64,000 nucleotides of DNA from Trichococcus patagoniensis (GTDB lineage: Bacteria > Bacillota > Bacilli > Lactobacillales > Aerococcaceae), in the NCBI RefSeq assembly GCF_003051085.1, contig NZ_QAOM01000013.1:29871-93870 (forward strand), read 5' to 3'. Under the pieces are notes generated by a model. That model did no database searches, was not told the origin of the DNA, and saw only the letters and a program-made list of their open reading frames with translations. Positions 53,167 through 62,552 of this stretch are shown here, piece after piece. How positions within the stretch are numbered: position 1 is the stretch's first letter; each line of letters opens with the position of its first letter. The position numbers and the translations under genes are program-made.

Positions 53167-54363
53167 TTATAAATCCAGATAGTGTCCCATCTTTTGTTTC
53201 TTTGTTTCCATGTAGCGTTGTGTTTCGTCGAAGATCTCCAATTGGATCGGAATCCGTTCGGTGACCTTCAGGCCGTGTTTTTTCAATCCTTCTATTTTAA
53301 GCGGGTTGTTCGTCAGCAAACGGATCTCTTTCACACCCAAGTCCTGCAGCATCTCGTCGGCCATGTAGTATTCGCGCAGATCGCTGGGGAATCCCAGCAT
53401 TAGGTTGGCGTCGACCGTATCATAGCCTTGATCCTGCAGCGCATAAGCGTGGATTTTGTTGACGAGGCCGATGCCGCGCCCTTCTTGGCGTAGGTAGACT
53501 AAGACTCCGCGCCCTTCTTCGGCGATCTGCTTCATGGCAGCGTCCAATTGTTGGCCGCAGTCGCAGCGTTTCGATCCGAAGACATCGCCGGTCAAGCATT
53601 CGGAGTGGACGCGCACGAGAACGGGTTCTTCCGTCGTGACATCGCCCATGACCAAGGCGACGTGGTGTTCGTCTGCATCGATGGTGCTCACGTAGGTGTA
53701 GATGTCGAAATCGCCGTATTTGGTGGGCAGTTTCGCTTCTCCTTCGCGTTTGTAAAGCTGCTCATTCTCTTTGCGGTAGGTGATCAGATCCGCGATCGTG
53801 CCGATCTTCAGGTCATGTTGATGGGCAAAAATGATCAGTTCGTCCGTACGCATCATCGTGCCGTCATCGGCCATGATTTCGCAGCAGAGACCCGCCGGCT
53901 TCAGACCGGCCAAACGCGCCAAATCTACGGTGGCTTCGGTGTGGCCGTTGCGCGCGAGTACGCCGTTGTCCACTGCCTTCAGCGGGAAGATGTGGCCCGG
54001 TCTGCGGAAATCCTCGGGCTGTGCGTCATCCTCCACTGCCTTCATGACGGTCAAAGAACGTTCAAAGGCTGAGATGCCGGTGGTTGTCTCGATATGATCG
54101 ATGGCGACGGTGAAGGCTGTCCCGTGGTTGTCGGTGTTGCGGTCCACCATCGGAGTCAGCACCAGTTTTTCGGTAAGTGTCCGATCCATCGGCATGCAGA
54201 TCAAGCCTTTCGCGTAGATGGCCATGAAGTTGATGTTTTCTGGCGTCGCGAATTCCGCCGCGCAGATCAGGTCCCCTTCATTTTCGCGGTCCTCATCATC
54301 GACCAGCACGATGTTCTTGCCGGCTTTGATGTCCGCGATGATTTCTTCAGTTGTGTTGAACAT
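53167..54363 (-). CDS. ribBA: Bifunctional DHBP synthase / GTP cyclohydrolase II
   Basis: 398 residues from ATG 54363 (GAGGAGG nine bases upstream; longer frame overlaps ribE and lacks similarity). DHBP synthase domain about 1-200 ([29 protein letters not shown]), GTP cyclohydrolase II domain about 205-398 with zinc-binding [18 protein letters not shown] near residue 255 and [10 protein letters not shown] near residue 300. Supplies both precursors of riboflavin. Confidence 0.96.
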   Translation of the reverse strand: MFNTTEEIIADIKAGKNIVLVDDEDRENEGDLICAAEFATPENINFMAIYAKGLICMPMDRTLTEKLVLTPMVDRNTDNHGTAFTVAIDHIETTTGISAFERSLTVMKAVEDDAQPEDFRRPGHIFPLKAVDNGVLARNGHTEATVDLARLAGLKPAGLCCEIMADDGTMMRTDELIIFAHQHDLKIGTIADLITYRKENEQLYKREGEAKLPTKYGDFDIYTYVSTIDADEHHVALVMGDVTTEEPVLVRVHSECLTGDVFGSKRCDCGQQLDAAMKQIAEEGRGVLVYLRQEGRGIGLVNKIHAYALQDQGYDTVDANLMLGFPSDLREYYMADEMLQDLGVKEIRLLTNNPLKIEGLKKHGLKVTERIPIQLEIFDETQRYMETKKQKMGHYLDL

Positions 54364-54389
54364 GTCTATTTCCCTCCTCGTTATTTCTT

Positions 54390-55043
54390 TCAGAAGAAGC
54401 CGTTCTCTTTCAGGAACGCTTCCGATAGGTTGCTTTGTTTCGATTGTTTCTGCGGGTTCAATCCCAGCAGTTTTTCGACGTATTTGCCGATGATGTCGCA
54501 CTCCAGATTGACCGTGTCGCCCAATTTCTTTTCAAGCAGGATCGTTTCCGCTCCGGTATGGGGGATGATGGATACTTGGAACGATTGGCTGTCGACCGCC
54601 GCTACCGTCAGGCTGACGCCGTCGATGGCGATCGAGCCTTTTTCGATGATGTAGCGCAGCAGCTCCGCGCCGGCTGAAATGGTGATCCAGACGGCATTGT
54701 CGTCTTTTCTGTATTCCTTGATTACGCCGGTTCCGTCGATGTGGCCGCTGACGATGTGCCCGCCCAGTCTAGTATCGAGCTGCAGAGCCCGTTCAAGATT
54801 GACGCGGCCGCCCATCTGCAGGGTGCCAAGATTTGAACGCTGCAATGTTTCCGGCATGACGTCCGCATCGAAGGCATCCTTATGCAGCTTTGTGACCGTC
54901 AGGCAGATGCCGTTGGTGGAAATGCTGTCGCCGATTTTTGTCCCGACCAGCACTTTTTTTCCGCCGACAGTGACGATGGAAGATTTTTGGCCGTGCCGAA
55001 TGCCTTTTAAGGTACCGACTTCTTCGATGATTCCAGTAAACAT
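54390..55043 (-). CDS. ribE: Riboflavin synthase alpha chain
   Basis: 217 residues, two repeats of the lumazine-binding domain: [14 protein letters not shown] opens the first, [12 protein letters not shown] (near residue 95) opens the second. Dismutates two lumazines to riboflavin. Lies 20 bp after ribD. Confidence 0.96.
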   Translation of the reverse strand: MFTGIIEEVGTLKGIRHGQKSSIVTVGGKKVLVGTKIGDSISTNGICLTVTKLHKDAFDADVMPETLQRSNLGTLQMGGRVNLERALQLDTRLGGHIVSGHIDGTGVIKEYRKDDNAVWITISAGAELLRYIIEKGSIAIDGVSLTVAAVDSQSFQVSIIPHTGAETILLEKKLGDTVNLECDIIGKYVEKLLGLNPQKQSKQSNLSEAFLKENGFF

Positions 55044-55063
55044 GAATTTCCTCCCACTTTCCT

Positions 55064-56170
55064 CTATTGTTCGTTCTTGGAAATGTAGCCTTCCAACAGG
55101 ATGTCTTCTCCGACAGCGCTGGCCTTCAGCTCGATCACGCTGAAAGCCTGGCTCAGTTTCTCGATCCCAGCTCCGCCGACAGGTGTTTTTGCTGTTTCTC
55201 CACCGATCAGTTTCGGTGCGATATAGACCTGCACTTTGTCGACGATGTTCGCCTGAAGCGCGGAAAAGTTCAAGGTCGCGCCGCCTTCCAGGAGGATACT
55301 GTCGATGCCGCGCTCCCCGAGGATTTTCACGAATGCCTTCAGGTCGGTCTGGCCGCTTTGATCGGGTACGGTCACAATCTCAATGCCGGCTTCTTCCAGC
55401 AAGGCAACCTTATTGCGGTCCGCCCGTGCTGTCGTTGCGATGATCGTCTTGGCAGCGTCCTGATTTTTCAGCACATTTGCTTCCAGTGGGATGCGCAAGG
55501 TGCTGTCGACGATGATCCGCACCGGATTTTTCCCTCCCGGAATGCGGGAGGTCAGCTGCGGGTCGTCGGTGATGACGGTTTGGACGCCGACCATGATGCC
55601 GCTGAGGGCACTCCGCAAGTGGTGCACCTGTTCTCTTGCTGCGGGGCCGGTGATCCACTGCGATTCGCCGGTCCGGGTCGCGATCTTTCCGTCCAAGGAC
55701 ATCGCGGCTTTCATGACGACGAAGGGCTCTTTCGTGACGATGTATTTCATGAATATTTCATTCAGACGGCTGCTTTCTTCGGCGAGGACGCCGGTCACCA
55801 CTTCGATACCGGCAGCCTGCAGTTTTTTGACGCCGCGACCTGAAACCAATGGATTCGGATCCAGAGCCGCAATGACGACGCGCCCGATTTTCTTTTCGAT
55901 GATTTTGTCTGAACAAGGCGGCGTCTTGCCGTAATGGGAACAGGGTTCCAGCGTCACATAGATGGTCGCCCCTGTCACATCTTCGGTCGCCGAACGGAAG
56001 GCGTTCACTTCGGCATGGCCTTCGCCGAATTTTTCGTGGTAGCCGGAGCCGATGATGCGGCCGTCCTTGACGATGACGGCGCCGACCATCGGATTGGGCG
56101 CAACGGCTCCGCGGCCTTTTTCAGCCAATTCCAGCGCCATTTGCATAAAGTGTGTATCCAGATCGTGCAT
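55064..56170 (-). CDS. ribD: Bifunctional pyrimidine deaminase/reductase RibD
   Basis: 368 residues. Deaminase domain about 1-145 with zinc site GEGHAEVNAF near residue 49 and TLEPCSHYGKTPPCSDKII near residue 73; reductase domain about 146-365 (MKAAMSLDGKIATRTGESQW; DSILLEGGATLNFSAL). First gene of the rib operon, after the FMN riboswitch. Confidence 0.96.
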   Translation of the reverse strand: MHDLDTHFMQMALELAEKGRGAVAPNPMVGAVIVKDGRIIGSGYHEKFGEGHAEVNAFRSATEDVTGATIYVTLEPCSHYGKTPPCSDKIIEKKIGRVVIAALDPNPLVSGRGVKKLQAAGIEVVTGVLAEESSRLNEIFMKYIVTKEPFVVMKAAMSLDGKIATRTGESQWITGPAAREQVHHLRSALSGIMVGVQTVITDDPQLTSRIPGGKNPVRIIVDSTLRIPLEANVLKNQDAAKTIIATTARADRNKVALLEEAGIEIVTVPDQSGQTDLKAFVKILGERGIDSILLEGGATLNFSALQANIVDKVQVYIAPKLIGGETAKTPVGGAGIEKLSQAFSVIELKASAVGEDILLEGYISKNEQ

Positions 56171-56190
56171 TTTCCGTGCCTCCCTTTTCC

Positions 56191-56227
56191 AAAATAAAGA
56201 GCCCTGAACAGTTCTGCTTCAGGGCTC
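56191..56227 (-). terminator. Leader hairpin next to the ribD ribosome site
   Basis: Minus-strand GAGCCCTGAA / TTCAGGGCTC with TTTATTTT after it, ending about 20 bp before the ribD start. Could be a terminator of the riboswitch expression platform. Confidence 0.7.
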
Positions 56228-56254
56228 GACAAAGGAAGGCCGGCTAAATAAAGC

Positions 56255-56290
56255 CAAAAAATCCCCGGGTATACACTACACCCAGGGATT
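56255..56290 (-). terminator. Upstream leader terminator of the rib operon
   Basis: Minus-strand AATCCC..GGGT-loop-ACCC..GGGGATT followed by TTTTTT; lies between the FMN aptamer and the second hairpin. Confidence 0.75.
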
Positions 56291-56374
56291 GACATTCCGA
56301 TTCATGAACGGATGGCGGACAAGCGTTCTTTGCATGACAAATAAACGTATGAGGCCATTCGCTAAATGGTTGTT

Positions 56375-56483
56375 GTCTTCTTTCATCCAGACTTTAACTG
56401 TCGGCTTCGGAATCTGACCGAATCTGCCTTACGGCTCGTGGGCTTTACCACCGGTAGGGATTTGCACCCGTCCCTGAAGACTA
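56375..56483 (-). ncRNA. FMN riboswitch (RFN element)
   Basis: Closing stem GTCTTC/GAAGAC. Conserved blocks on the minus strand: GGGTGCAAATCCCTACCGG, then GTGGTAAAGCCCACGAGC, GGTCAGATTCCGAAGCCGA and CAGTTAAAGTCTGGATG. These match the RFN aptamer. Binding of FMN is expected to favour termination and shut off ribD-E-BA-H. The rest of 56484-56700 is spacer with a possible argF promoter (TTTGTA 56606, TATAAA 56628, 16 bp apart). Confidence 0.96.
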
Positions 56484-56722
56484 TTCAATTAAGTTGTCTC
56501 TAGGATAATCCCCATTCGTGCTATTGTCAAACACAAAATTTCTGAACAAAAGTTCAGCTGGTTCAGCTGGGTTGGCCGAATGATGCGGACATTATTAAAA
56601 TATAGTTTGTAATTCATTAGAATAGGGTATAAAATGAGTCCAATAATAGTTGCATCATGACTCGGAAATGATCGTTCGCAGGAGCGATCGTGAGAATAAA
56701 ATTAAAAGGGGATGGCAGAATT

Positions 56723-57736
56723 TTGGAACAAGTATTTCAAGGAAGAAGCTTATTGGCGGAAAAAGATTTTACTCGGGAAGAACTGGAGTATCTGATCGAT
56801 TTTTCAGCGCACCTGAAGGACCTGAAGAAAAGAAACATCCCGCACCGTTATCTGGAAGGCAAGAACATTGCTTTGTTGTTCGAAAAGGCATCAACGCGTA
56901 CAAGAGCTGCATTTACAGTGGCTGCCATCGATCTGGGGGCGCATCCTGAATACCTGGGGAAAAATGATATCCAATTGGGCAAAAAGGAATCCGTTGAAGA
57001 CACCGCGAAAGTGCTCGGCAGCATGTTCGACGGCATCGAATTCCGCGGTTTCAGCCAAAAAACCGTCGAAGATTTGGCGAAATATGCTGGTGTACCGGTA
57101 TGGAACGGCTTGACCGATGAATGGCATCCGACCCAAATGATCGCCGATTTCCTGACGGTCAAAGAACATTTCGGCAAGCTGGCCGGACTTAAGTTGGTCT
57201 ATGTCGGGGATGGACGCAACAATGTCGCCAACAGCCTCTTGGTTACCGGTGCTATCCTGGGCGTTCATGTCACGATCTGCGCGCCGGAATCGTTGTTCCC
57301 GACCGAAGAATTGGTTGAGATGGCACAGAAATTCGCTGAAAAGAGCGGCAGCAAAATCGAAATCACAGCCGATGTGGCCAAAGGCGTAAAAGCGGCAGAT
57401 GTCCTTTATACCGATGTATGGGTATCGATGGGTGAAGAAGATAAATTTGCGGAACGCATCGACTTGTTGACACCTTATCAAATCAATATGGAGATGATTG
57501 AGAAAACCGGGAATGACGATGTGATCATGTTGCACTGCCTTCCGGCTTTCCATGATACAAAAACGCAATATGGCCAGGAAATCGCGGAAACATTCGGCAT
57601 GCGCGAGATGGAAGTGACCGACGCCGCCTTCCGCAGCAAGCACGGTCTTCAGTTTGAACAAGCCGAAAATCGCATGCATTCCATCAAGGCGATCATGGCT
57701 GCGACCTTAGGAAATTTATTTATTCCAAAAGTTTGA
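56723..57736 (+). CDS. argF: Ornithine carbamoyltransferase
   Basis: Makes citrulline from ornithine and carbamoyl phosphate. From TTG 56723 (AAGGGG 11 bases upstream) the product is 337 residues, starting [17 protein letters not shown] like other family members; a GTG at 56690 would add 11 residues. Carbamoyl phosphate loop STRTRAAF near residue 56, [11 protein letters not shown] near residue 133, ornithine site [10 protein letters not shown] near residue 268. Also similar to catabolic ArcB, but no arcA or arcC is near, while arginine synthesis genes follow, so the anabolic name is preferred. Confidence 0.9.
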   Translation: MEQVFQGRSLLAEKDFTREELEYLIDFSAHLKDLKKRNIPHRYLEGKNIALLFEKASTRTRAAFTVAAIDLGAHPEYLGKNDIQLGKKESVEDTAKVLGSMFDGIEFRGFSQKTVEDLAKYAGVPVWNGLTDEWHPTQMIADFLTVKEHFGKLAGLKLVYVGDGRNNVANSLLVTGAILGVHVTICAPESLFPTEELVEMAQKFAEKSGSKIEITADVAKGVKAADVLYTDVWVSMGEEDKFAERIDLLTPYQINMEMIEKTGNDDVIMLHCLPAFHDTKTQYGQEIAETFGMREMEVTDAAFRSKHGLQFEQAENRMHSIKAIMAATLGNLFIPKV

Positions 57737-57765
57737 TTGACAAAGTGAAAAACAGATGATAAATT
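57737..57765 (+). promoter_or_regulatory. Promoter of the argC-J-B-D-carB unit
   Basis: TTGACA (57737-57742) and TAAATT (57760-57765), 17 bp apart, starting at the base after the argF stop. Confidence 0.75.
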
Positions 57766-57804
57766 TAATGCAAATGTCAAACAACATCTAACACAAACAA
57801 AAAC

Positions 57805-58064
57805 TTTGACAAGAAGAGTAATCCATTTGCACAGTGAAGCGAACCTTGGAAGGTGAAAGCAAGGTCAACCGCGATGGATGAAAAGGAACTTTGAGTTGAT
57901 AAGCTGAATGTGAACCATAAAGTTTAATCCGGTTGCCCCGTTATCGCAAAAGTAGCAATACTTGAGTCCGGCATGCGCGCATGCTGGAAAATAAGGGTGG
58001 CACCACGAACTTTCGTCCCTATACTGAATCTATTTGATTTGGTATAGGCACGGAAGTTTTTTTT
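57805..58064 (+). ncRNA. T-box leader of the arginine operon
   Basis: T-box motif AAGGGTGGCACCACGA at 57993-58008, followed by a terminator (58008-58064) with arms AACTT..CGT..CCTATAC / GTATAGG..ACGGAAGTT and eight T. Stem I contains AGAGTA and the stem ATCCAT/ATGGAT; the specifier position just before ATGGAT reads CGC (57870-57872), an Arg codon. TGGC would pair with a G discriminator. Uncharged tRNA-Arg would allow readthrough. Specifier call is by eye. Confidence 0.9.
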
Positions 58065-58135
58065 GTATATATGCAAGTCTTTGTAAGACGGGCTTGGCCT
58101 GTTTTACAACAAATAAAAAAAGGGGGATGGGAAGT

Positions 58136-59176
58136 ATGATTCATGTCAGTATCATTGGAGCAACAGGTTACACGGGGGTGGAATTAGTCCGATTATTGGG
58201 ATTGCGCGGGGATGTGGTCTTGGATCATCTGACCTCCCGCACGTACGCAGGTCAAAAGATCCAGCATCTTTTTCCGCACTTGTTGGGCAACATCGATCAC
58301 ACCTGCGAAGAATTGGATCTGGAACAAGTGACGACGGACAGCGATGTTATTTTTGTGGCATTGCCGCATGGACACGCATTGCCGATAGCCAAGAAAGCCA
58401 AAGAAAAAGGCAAAAAAGTCATCGATCTGGGAGCCGATTTCCGGTTGAAGGATGCAGCGGTTTACGAAGAATGGTACAAAGTCCCGCACACAGAGCCGGA
58501 ACTTTTGGAAGAAGCCGTGTACGGTCTACCTGAATGGGACCGCGATGCGATCAAGGATGCCGCAGTCATTGCGAATCCGGGTTGCTTCGTGACGAGCATC
58601 CTCTTGGGCTTGATGCCGTTGATGAAAAAAGGGTGGGTCGTGCCGAACAGCATCGTCTGCGATTCCAAATCCGGCACTTCCGGAGCGGGCCGCGCCGGCA
58701 ACGTAGCGAACCTCTTCACTGAGGTGGAAAGCAGCTTCAAAGCCTATGGGGTAGCGCATCACCGTCATACACCGGAAATCGAGCAGATGTTGACGCAGAT
58801 GGCCGGTACGGACACGATGATCCAGTTCACGCCGCATCTTGTGCCTATGAGCCGAGGCATCCTCAGCACCATCTATGCGACGGTCACCGGGGGACATACA
58901 GCCGCCGAAATCCACGCCCTATTTGAGGAAACTTACGCAGACGAACCGTTTGTGCAGGTCCTGCCTGCGGGCATGTGGCCGATGACGAAATCGGTAAAAG
59001 GCACAAATAACTGTCAATTGGGTGTCACTTACGACGAACGCACAGGCCGGGTCATCATCGTGTCGGTCATCGACAACTTGATGAAGGGTGCTGCCGGCCA
59101 AGCCGTGCAAAACATGAACCTGATGTTCGGGCTTGCCGAAATGACAGGATTACAGATGATAGGGCTTTTCCCGTAA
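58136..59176 (+). CDS. argC: N-acetyl-gamma-glutamyl-phosphate reductase
   Basis: 346 residues from ATG 58136 (GGGGGA upstream; the longer frame begins inside the T-box terminator). NADP-binding VSIIGATGYTGVELVRLL at the N-terminus, catalytic Cys in VIANPGCFVTSILLGL near residue 147, and HRHTPEIEQ near residue 207. Third step of ornithine synthesis. Confidence 0.96.
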   Translation: MIHVSIIGATGYTGVELVRLLGLRGDVVLDHLTSRTYAGQKIQHLFPHLLGNIDHTCEELDLEQVTTDSDVIFVALPHGHALPIAKKAKEKGKKVIDLGADFRLKDAAVYEEWYKVPHTEPELLEEAVYGLPEWDRDAIKDAAVIANPGCFVTSILLGLMPLMKKGWVVPNSIVCDSKSGTSGAGRAGNVANLFTEVESSFKAYGVAHHRHTPEIEQMLTQMAGTDTMIQFTPHLVPMSRGILSTIYATVTGGHTAAEIHALFEETYADEPFVQVLPAGMWPMTKSVKGTNNCQLGVTYDERTGRVIIVSVIDNLMKGAAGQAVQNMNLMFGLAEMTGLQMIGLFP

Positions 59177-59207
59177 TAACGGAAGACTGAAGGAGGAAAC
59201 GGAAGAA

Positions 59208-60434
59208 ATGATAAAGAAATTACATAAAAGCGGTGTGACTGCTGCTGCAGGTGTGCAAGCCGCAGGTATCCACGCCGGATTCAAGAAACGCAAAAAAGAC
59301 ATGGCGCTATTGTATTTCCCTGATGGGGCGACAGTTGCGGGCGTCTTCACCAAAAATAAAGTCAAAGCGGCTCCGGTCCAGTACGATCAAAAAGCCCTGC
59401 AGCAACATGACCGCTTCAAGGCGATTCTGATCAACAGCGGCAACGCAAACGCTTGTACAGGCAAACAAGGCAAAGCCGATGTGGAAGAGACCGTGAAGCT
59501 CCTTTCGACAGAACTGAATATCCAACCGGAAGAGGTGTTGGTGTCTTCGACAGGCGTCATCGGGATGTTCATGAACATGACTACGATGAAAAAAGGGGTT
59601 CAGGCGATTGTGCCGGAAGTTTCGGAATTTGGCGGCGTTGCAGCCAGCAAGGCGATCATGACGACGGATACGGTTCCGAAAGAAGTCAGCTTTACTTTTG
59701 AAGTCGGCGGCAAAACGGCTACCATCGGCGGCATGGTCAAAGGTTCCGGGATGATCCATCCGAACCTTGGCACGATGCTGGGCTACATCACAACCGACGT
59801 CACAATCGGCCAAACAGCTTTACACGCGATGTTACTGAAAGCCGCTGATGCGACCTTCAACCATGCTACTATCGACGGGGACACGAGCACGAACGATTCA
59901 GTCTTTGTCGCCGCTACCGGAAAACTCGACAATCCGCTGATTGTTTCCGCGGATGATGCAGGCTATGCCGAAGTTGAAGCGGCTGTTCTGTCCATCTGCT
60001 CCCAATTGGCGCAGCTATTGGTCAAGGACGGCGAAGGGGCTACGAAATTTGTCGAGGTGCTGGTTTCCGGTGCGAAGACAATGGCTGATGCCGTTTCGAT
60101 CGGCAAATCGGTCGCTACCTCCAGTCTCGTGAAGACGGCGATGTTCGGCGAGGATGCCAACTGGGGCCGGGTCATCACAGCTGCCGGTTATGCGGAAACG
60201 GAATACTTCGATGCCGACGTGATCGACATCGCATTCTCAAGCAAGAACGGCGAAATCAAGCTTTGCGAAGCAGGGATGGGTGTCGTCTTCGATGAAGAAC
60301 TTGCGAAAAAAATACTAGAAGCAGATGAAATCAATATTTTGATCGATCTGCATCTGGGAACAGAAGCCGCCAGCACGTGGACATGCGACTTCTCTTACGA
60401 CTACGTGAAAATAAATGCGGATTACAGGAGCTGA
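59208..60434 (+). CDS. argJ: Glutamate N-acetyltransferase / amino-acid acetyltransferase ArgJ
   Basis: 408 residues. Recycles the acetyl group from N-acetylornithine to glutamate. Self-cleavage region KGSGMIHPNLGTMLGYITTD near residue 172 (Thr nucleophile; the usual APNMATML is here HPNLGTML) and INSGNANACTG near residue 76. No argE is needed in a cyclic pathway, and none is seen. Mono- or bifunctional cannot be told from sequence alone. Confidence 0.94.
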   Translation: MIKKLHKSGVTAAAGVQAAGIHAGFKKRKKDMALLYFPDGATVAGVFTKNKVKAAPVQYDQKALQQHDRFKAILINSGNANACTGKQGKADVEETVKLLSTELNIQPEEVLVSSTGVIGMFMNMTTMKKGVQAIVPEVSEFGGVAASKAIMTTDTVPKEVSFTFEVGGKTATIGGMVKGSGMIHPNLGTMLGYITTDVTIGQTALHAMLLKAADATFNHATIDGDTSTNDSVFVAATGKLDNPLIVSADDAGYAEVEAAVLSICSQLAQLLVKDGEGATKFVEVLVSGAKTMADAVSIGKSVATSSLVKTAMFGEDANWGRVITAAGYAETEYFDADVIDIAFSSKNGEIKLCEAGMGVVFDEELAKKILEADEINILIDLHLGTEAASTWTCDFSYDYVKINADYRS

Positions 60435-60439
60435 GCAGG

Positions 60440-61342
60440 ATGAAGATGAACAAGAGCAATTGTGAAAAAGCCGAAATGCTTGTCGAAGTACTGCCTTACG
60501 TCAACCGTTTCCGCGATAAGATCATCGTCATCAAATACGGCGGCAATGCCATGATCAATGAAGAACTGAAAAAAGCCGTCATGCAAGATCTGTTGTTGAT
60601 GAAATCGGTGGGCATGCACCCTATCCTCGTCCATGGCGGCGGACCGGCCATCAACGATATGCTGAAAAAGCTGAAGGTTGAGAGTCACTTTGAACAAGGT
60701 CTGCGTGTGACGGACAAAGAGACGATGGAAATCGTCGAAATGGTGTTGGCGGGCAAAGTCAACAAGGATATCGTCGGAACCCTGAACCAGCTCGGCGGCA
60801 AAGGCATCGGCTTGTCAGGGAAAGACGGCAATCTGATCCTGGCGCGCAAAAAATATCTGGAAAAGAACGGCGAAAAAATCGATATCGGATATGTGGGTGA
60901 AGTGGAAGAAGTCAACAAGGAAATGCTGGATTCACTCATCTACAGCGGCTATATCCCGATCATTTCCTCCATCGGGATGGGCAAGGACGGGATGAGCTAC
61001 AACATCAACGCCGATTATGTAGCCGGAGCTATTGCAAAGGCTGTACAGGCAAACAAATTCATTCTGCTGACCGACGTGGAAGGGATTTTCCGCGACTACC
61101 ATGATAAGAATTCCCTCATTTCGCGGATCACGCTCGAAGAGATCGAAGCATTGGAAGCGGATGGCGTTATCTCAGGCGGAATGGTGCCGAAGGTTGACTG
61201 CTGCATCGACGCGTTGCGCGGCGGTGTGGATGGCGCGCACATCATCGATGGCCGACTGCGCCACTCGATTTTATTGGAAGTGTTTTTTGACGAAGGGATC
61301 GGCACGATGATTGATCGTGAGAAGGAAGGGGTATCAGAATGA
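60440..61342 (+). CDS. argB: Acetylglutamate kinase
   Basis: 300 residues from ATG 60440, five bases after the argJ stop (GGAG nine bases upstream). Amino acid kinase fold: IVIKYGGNAM near residue 28, LVHGGGPAINDML near residue 60, KVDCCIDALRGGVDGAHIID near residue 252. N-terminal helix extension (MKMNKSNCEKAEML) occurs in arginine-inhibited forms, so feedback inhibition is possible. Confidence 0.95.
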   Translation: MKMNKSNCEKAEMLVEVLPYVNRFRDKIIVIKYGGNAMINEELKKAVMQDLLLMKSVGMHPILVHGGGPAINDMLKKLKVESHFEQGLRVTDKETMEIVEMVLAGKVNKDIVGTLNQLGGKGIGLSGKDGNLILARKKYLEKNGEKIDIGYVGEVEEVNKEMLDSLIYSGYIPIISSIGMGKDGMSYNINADYVAGAIAKAVQANKFILLTDVEGIFRDYHDKNSLISRITLEEIEALEADGVISGGMVPKVDCCIDALRGGVDGAHIIDGRLRHSILLEVFFDEGIGTMIDREKEGVSE

Positions 61343-62535
61343 CGAATGAAGAAATAAAAAATAAAGGGCAAGCCTACTTGATGAATACCTTCAACCGCGG
61401 AGCCATCTGTATGGTTGAAGGGCAAGGCAGCTATCTGAAGGATGCGGACGGCAAGCAATATTTGGACTTCCTGGCAGGCATAGCCGTGAACGCGTTAGGA
61501 CATAATCATCCGAAAGTGACGGCTGCGATAGCGGAACAGGCGGCCAAACTGGTCCACTGCTCGAACTTTTATTGGATCGAGCCGCAAGTGCAGTTGGCGG
61601 AAAAACTGATCACGAATTCCGTTTTGGATAAGGTCTTTTTCGGCAACAGCGGCGCGGAAGCGAATGAAGGGGCCATCAAATTGGCGCGCAAATACGGACG
61701 CGAAGTCCACGGCGAAGGCTGCTACGAAATCATCACAGCCGACAATTCCTTTCACGGCCGCACGTTGGCGACGCTGACGGCGACCGGCCAAAAGCAATTC
61801 CATAAAGATTACGATCCATTTCTGGAAGGTTTCCATTATGTTCCTTTCAATGATTTTGAGGCTTTGGCTGCCAAAGTTACGGAAAAGACATGCGCAATCC
61901 TTTTGGAGCCGATCCAAGGCGAAGGCGGCGTCTACGTGGGCGATCAAGCCTACCTGGAGCAAGTGCGCGCGCTCTGTGACGAAAAGGATATTCTGTTGAT
62001 CTTTGATGAAGTCCAAACTGGGATGGGCCGTACCGGCAAGCTGTTCGCCTACGAAGGCTATGGCGTGGAGCCGGATGTGATGACGTTGGCGAAAGCTTTG
62101 GGAAATGGCGTTCCGATTGGCGCGCTGCTGGCTAAAGATGCTGTCGCTTCCCATTTCAAACCGGGCGACCATGGTTCGACTTTCGGCGGCAATCCGCTGG
62201 TCTGTGCGGCAGCTGTCGCAACCATTCAAGCGATCGAAGATGAGAACATCTTGGCGAACGTCAATGAAATGGGCAAATATTTCGAAGCGAAATTGGTGGC
62301 ATTCAAGGAGAAATATGACTTCATCCTCGACGTGCGCGGCAAAGGCTTGCTGCTCGGGATGGAACTGGCGATGAAGGGAGCCGACATCGTAGCGAAGTGC
62401 TTTGAAAAAGGGGTCATCATCAACTGCACGCATGATACGGTATTGCGCTTCCTGCCGCCGCTGAACGTCACGCGCGCTGAAATCGACAAGGCTGTTGCAG
62501 TGATGGATGAAGTTTTTCAAACAATTGAAGTTTAA
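61339..62535 (+). CDS. argD: Acetylornithine aminotransferase
   Basis: 398 residues, class III PLP transaminase. FFGNSGAEANEGAIKLARKYG near residue 100, IFDEVQTGMGRTGKLFAYE near residue 222, PLP Lys in TLAKALGNGVPIGA near residue 252, STFGGNPLVCAAA near residue 280. ATG overlaps the argB stop (ATGA). Confidence 0.95.
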   Translation: MTNEEIKNKGQAYLMNTFNRGAICMVEGQGSYLKDADGKQYLDFLAGIAVNALGHNHPKVTAAIAEQAAKLVHCSNFYWIEPQVQLAEKLITNSVLDKVFFGNSGAEANEGAIKLARKYGREVHGEGCYEIITADNSFHGRTLATLTATGQKQFHKDYDPFLEGFHYVPFNDFEALAAKVTEKTCAILLEPIQGEGGVYVGDQAYLEQVRALCDEKDILLIFDEVQTGMGRTGKLFAYEGYGVEPDVMTLAKALGNGVPIGALLAKDAVASHFKPGDHGSTFGGNPLVCAAAVATIQAIEDENILANVNEMGKYFEAKLVAFKEKYDFILDVRGKGLLLGMELAMKGADIVAKCFEKGVIINCTHDTVLRFLPPLNVTRAEIDKAVAVMDEVFQTIEV

Positions 62536-62552
62536 GGAAAGGAAGGTAAAGC

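Noticed and set aside
61495..62520. 341-codon frame on minus opposite argD
   Set aside because: Antisense shadow of a clearly conserved aminotransferase gene.
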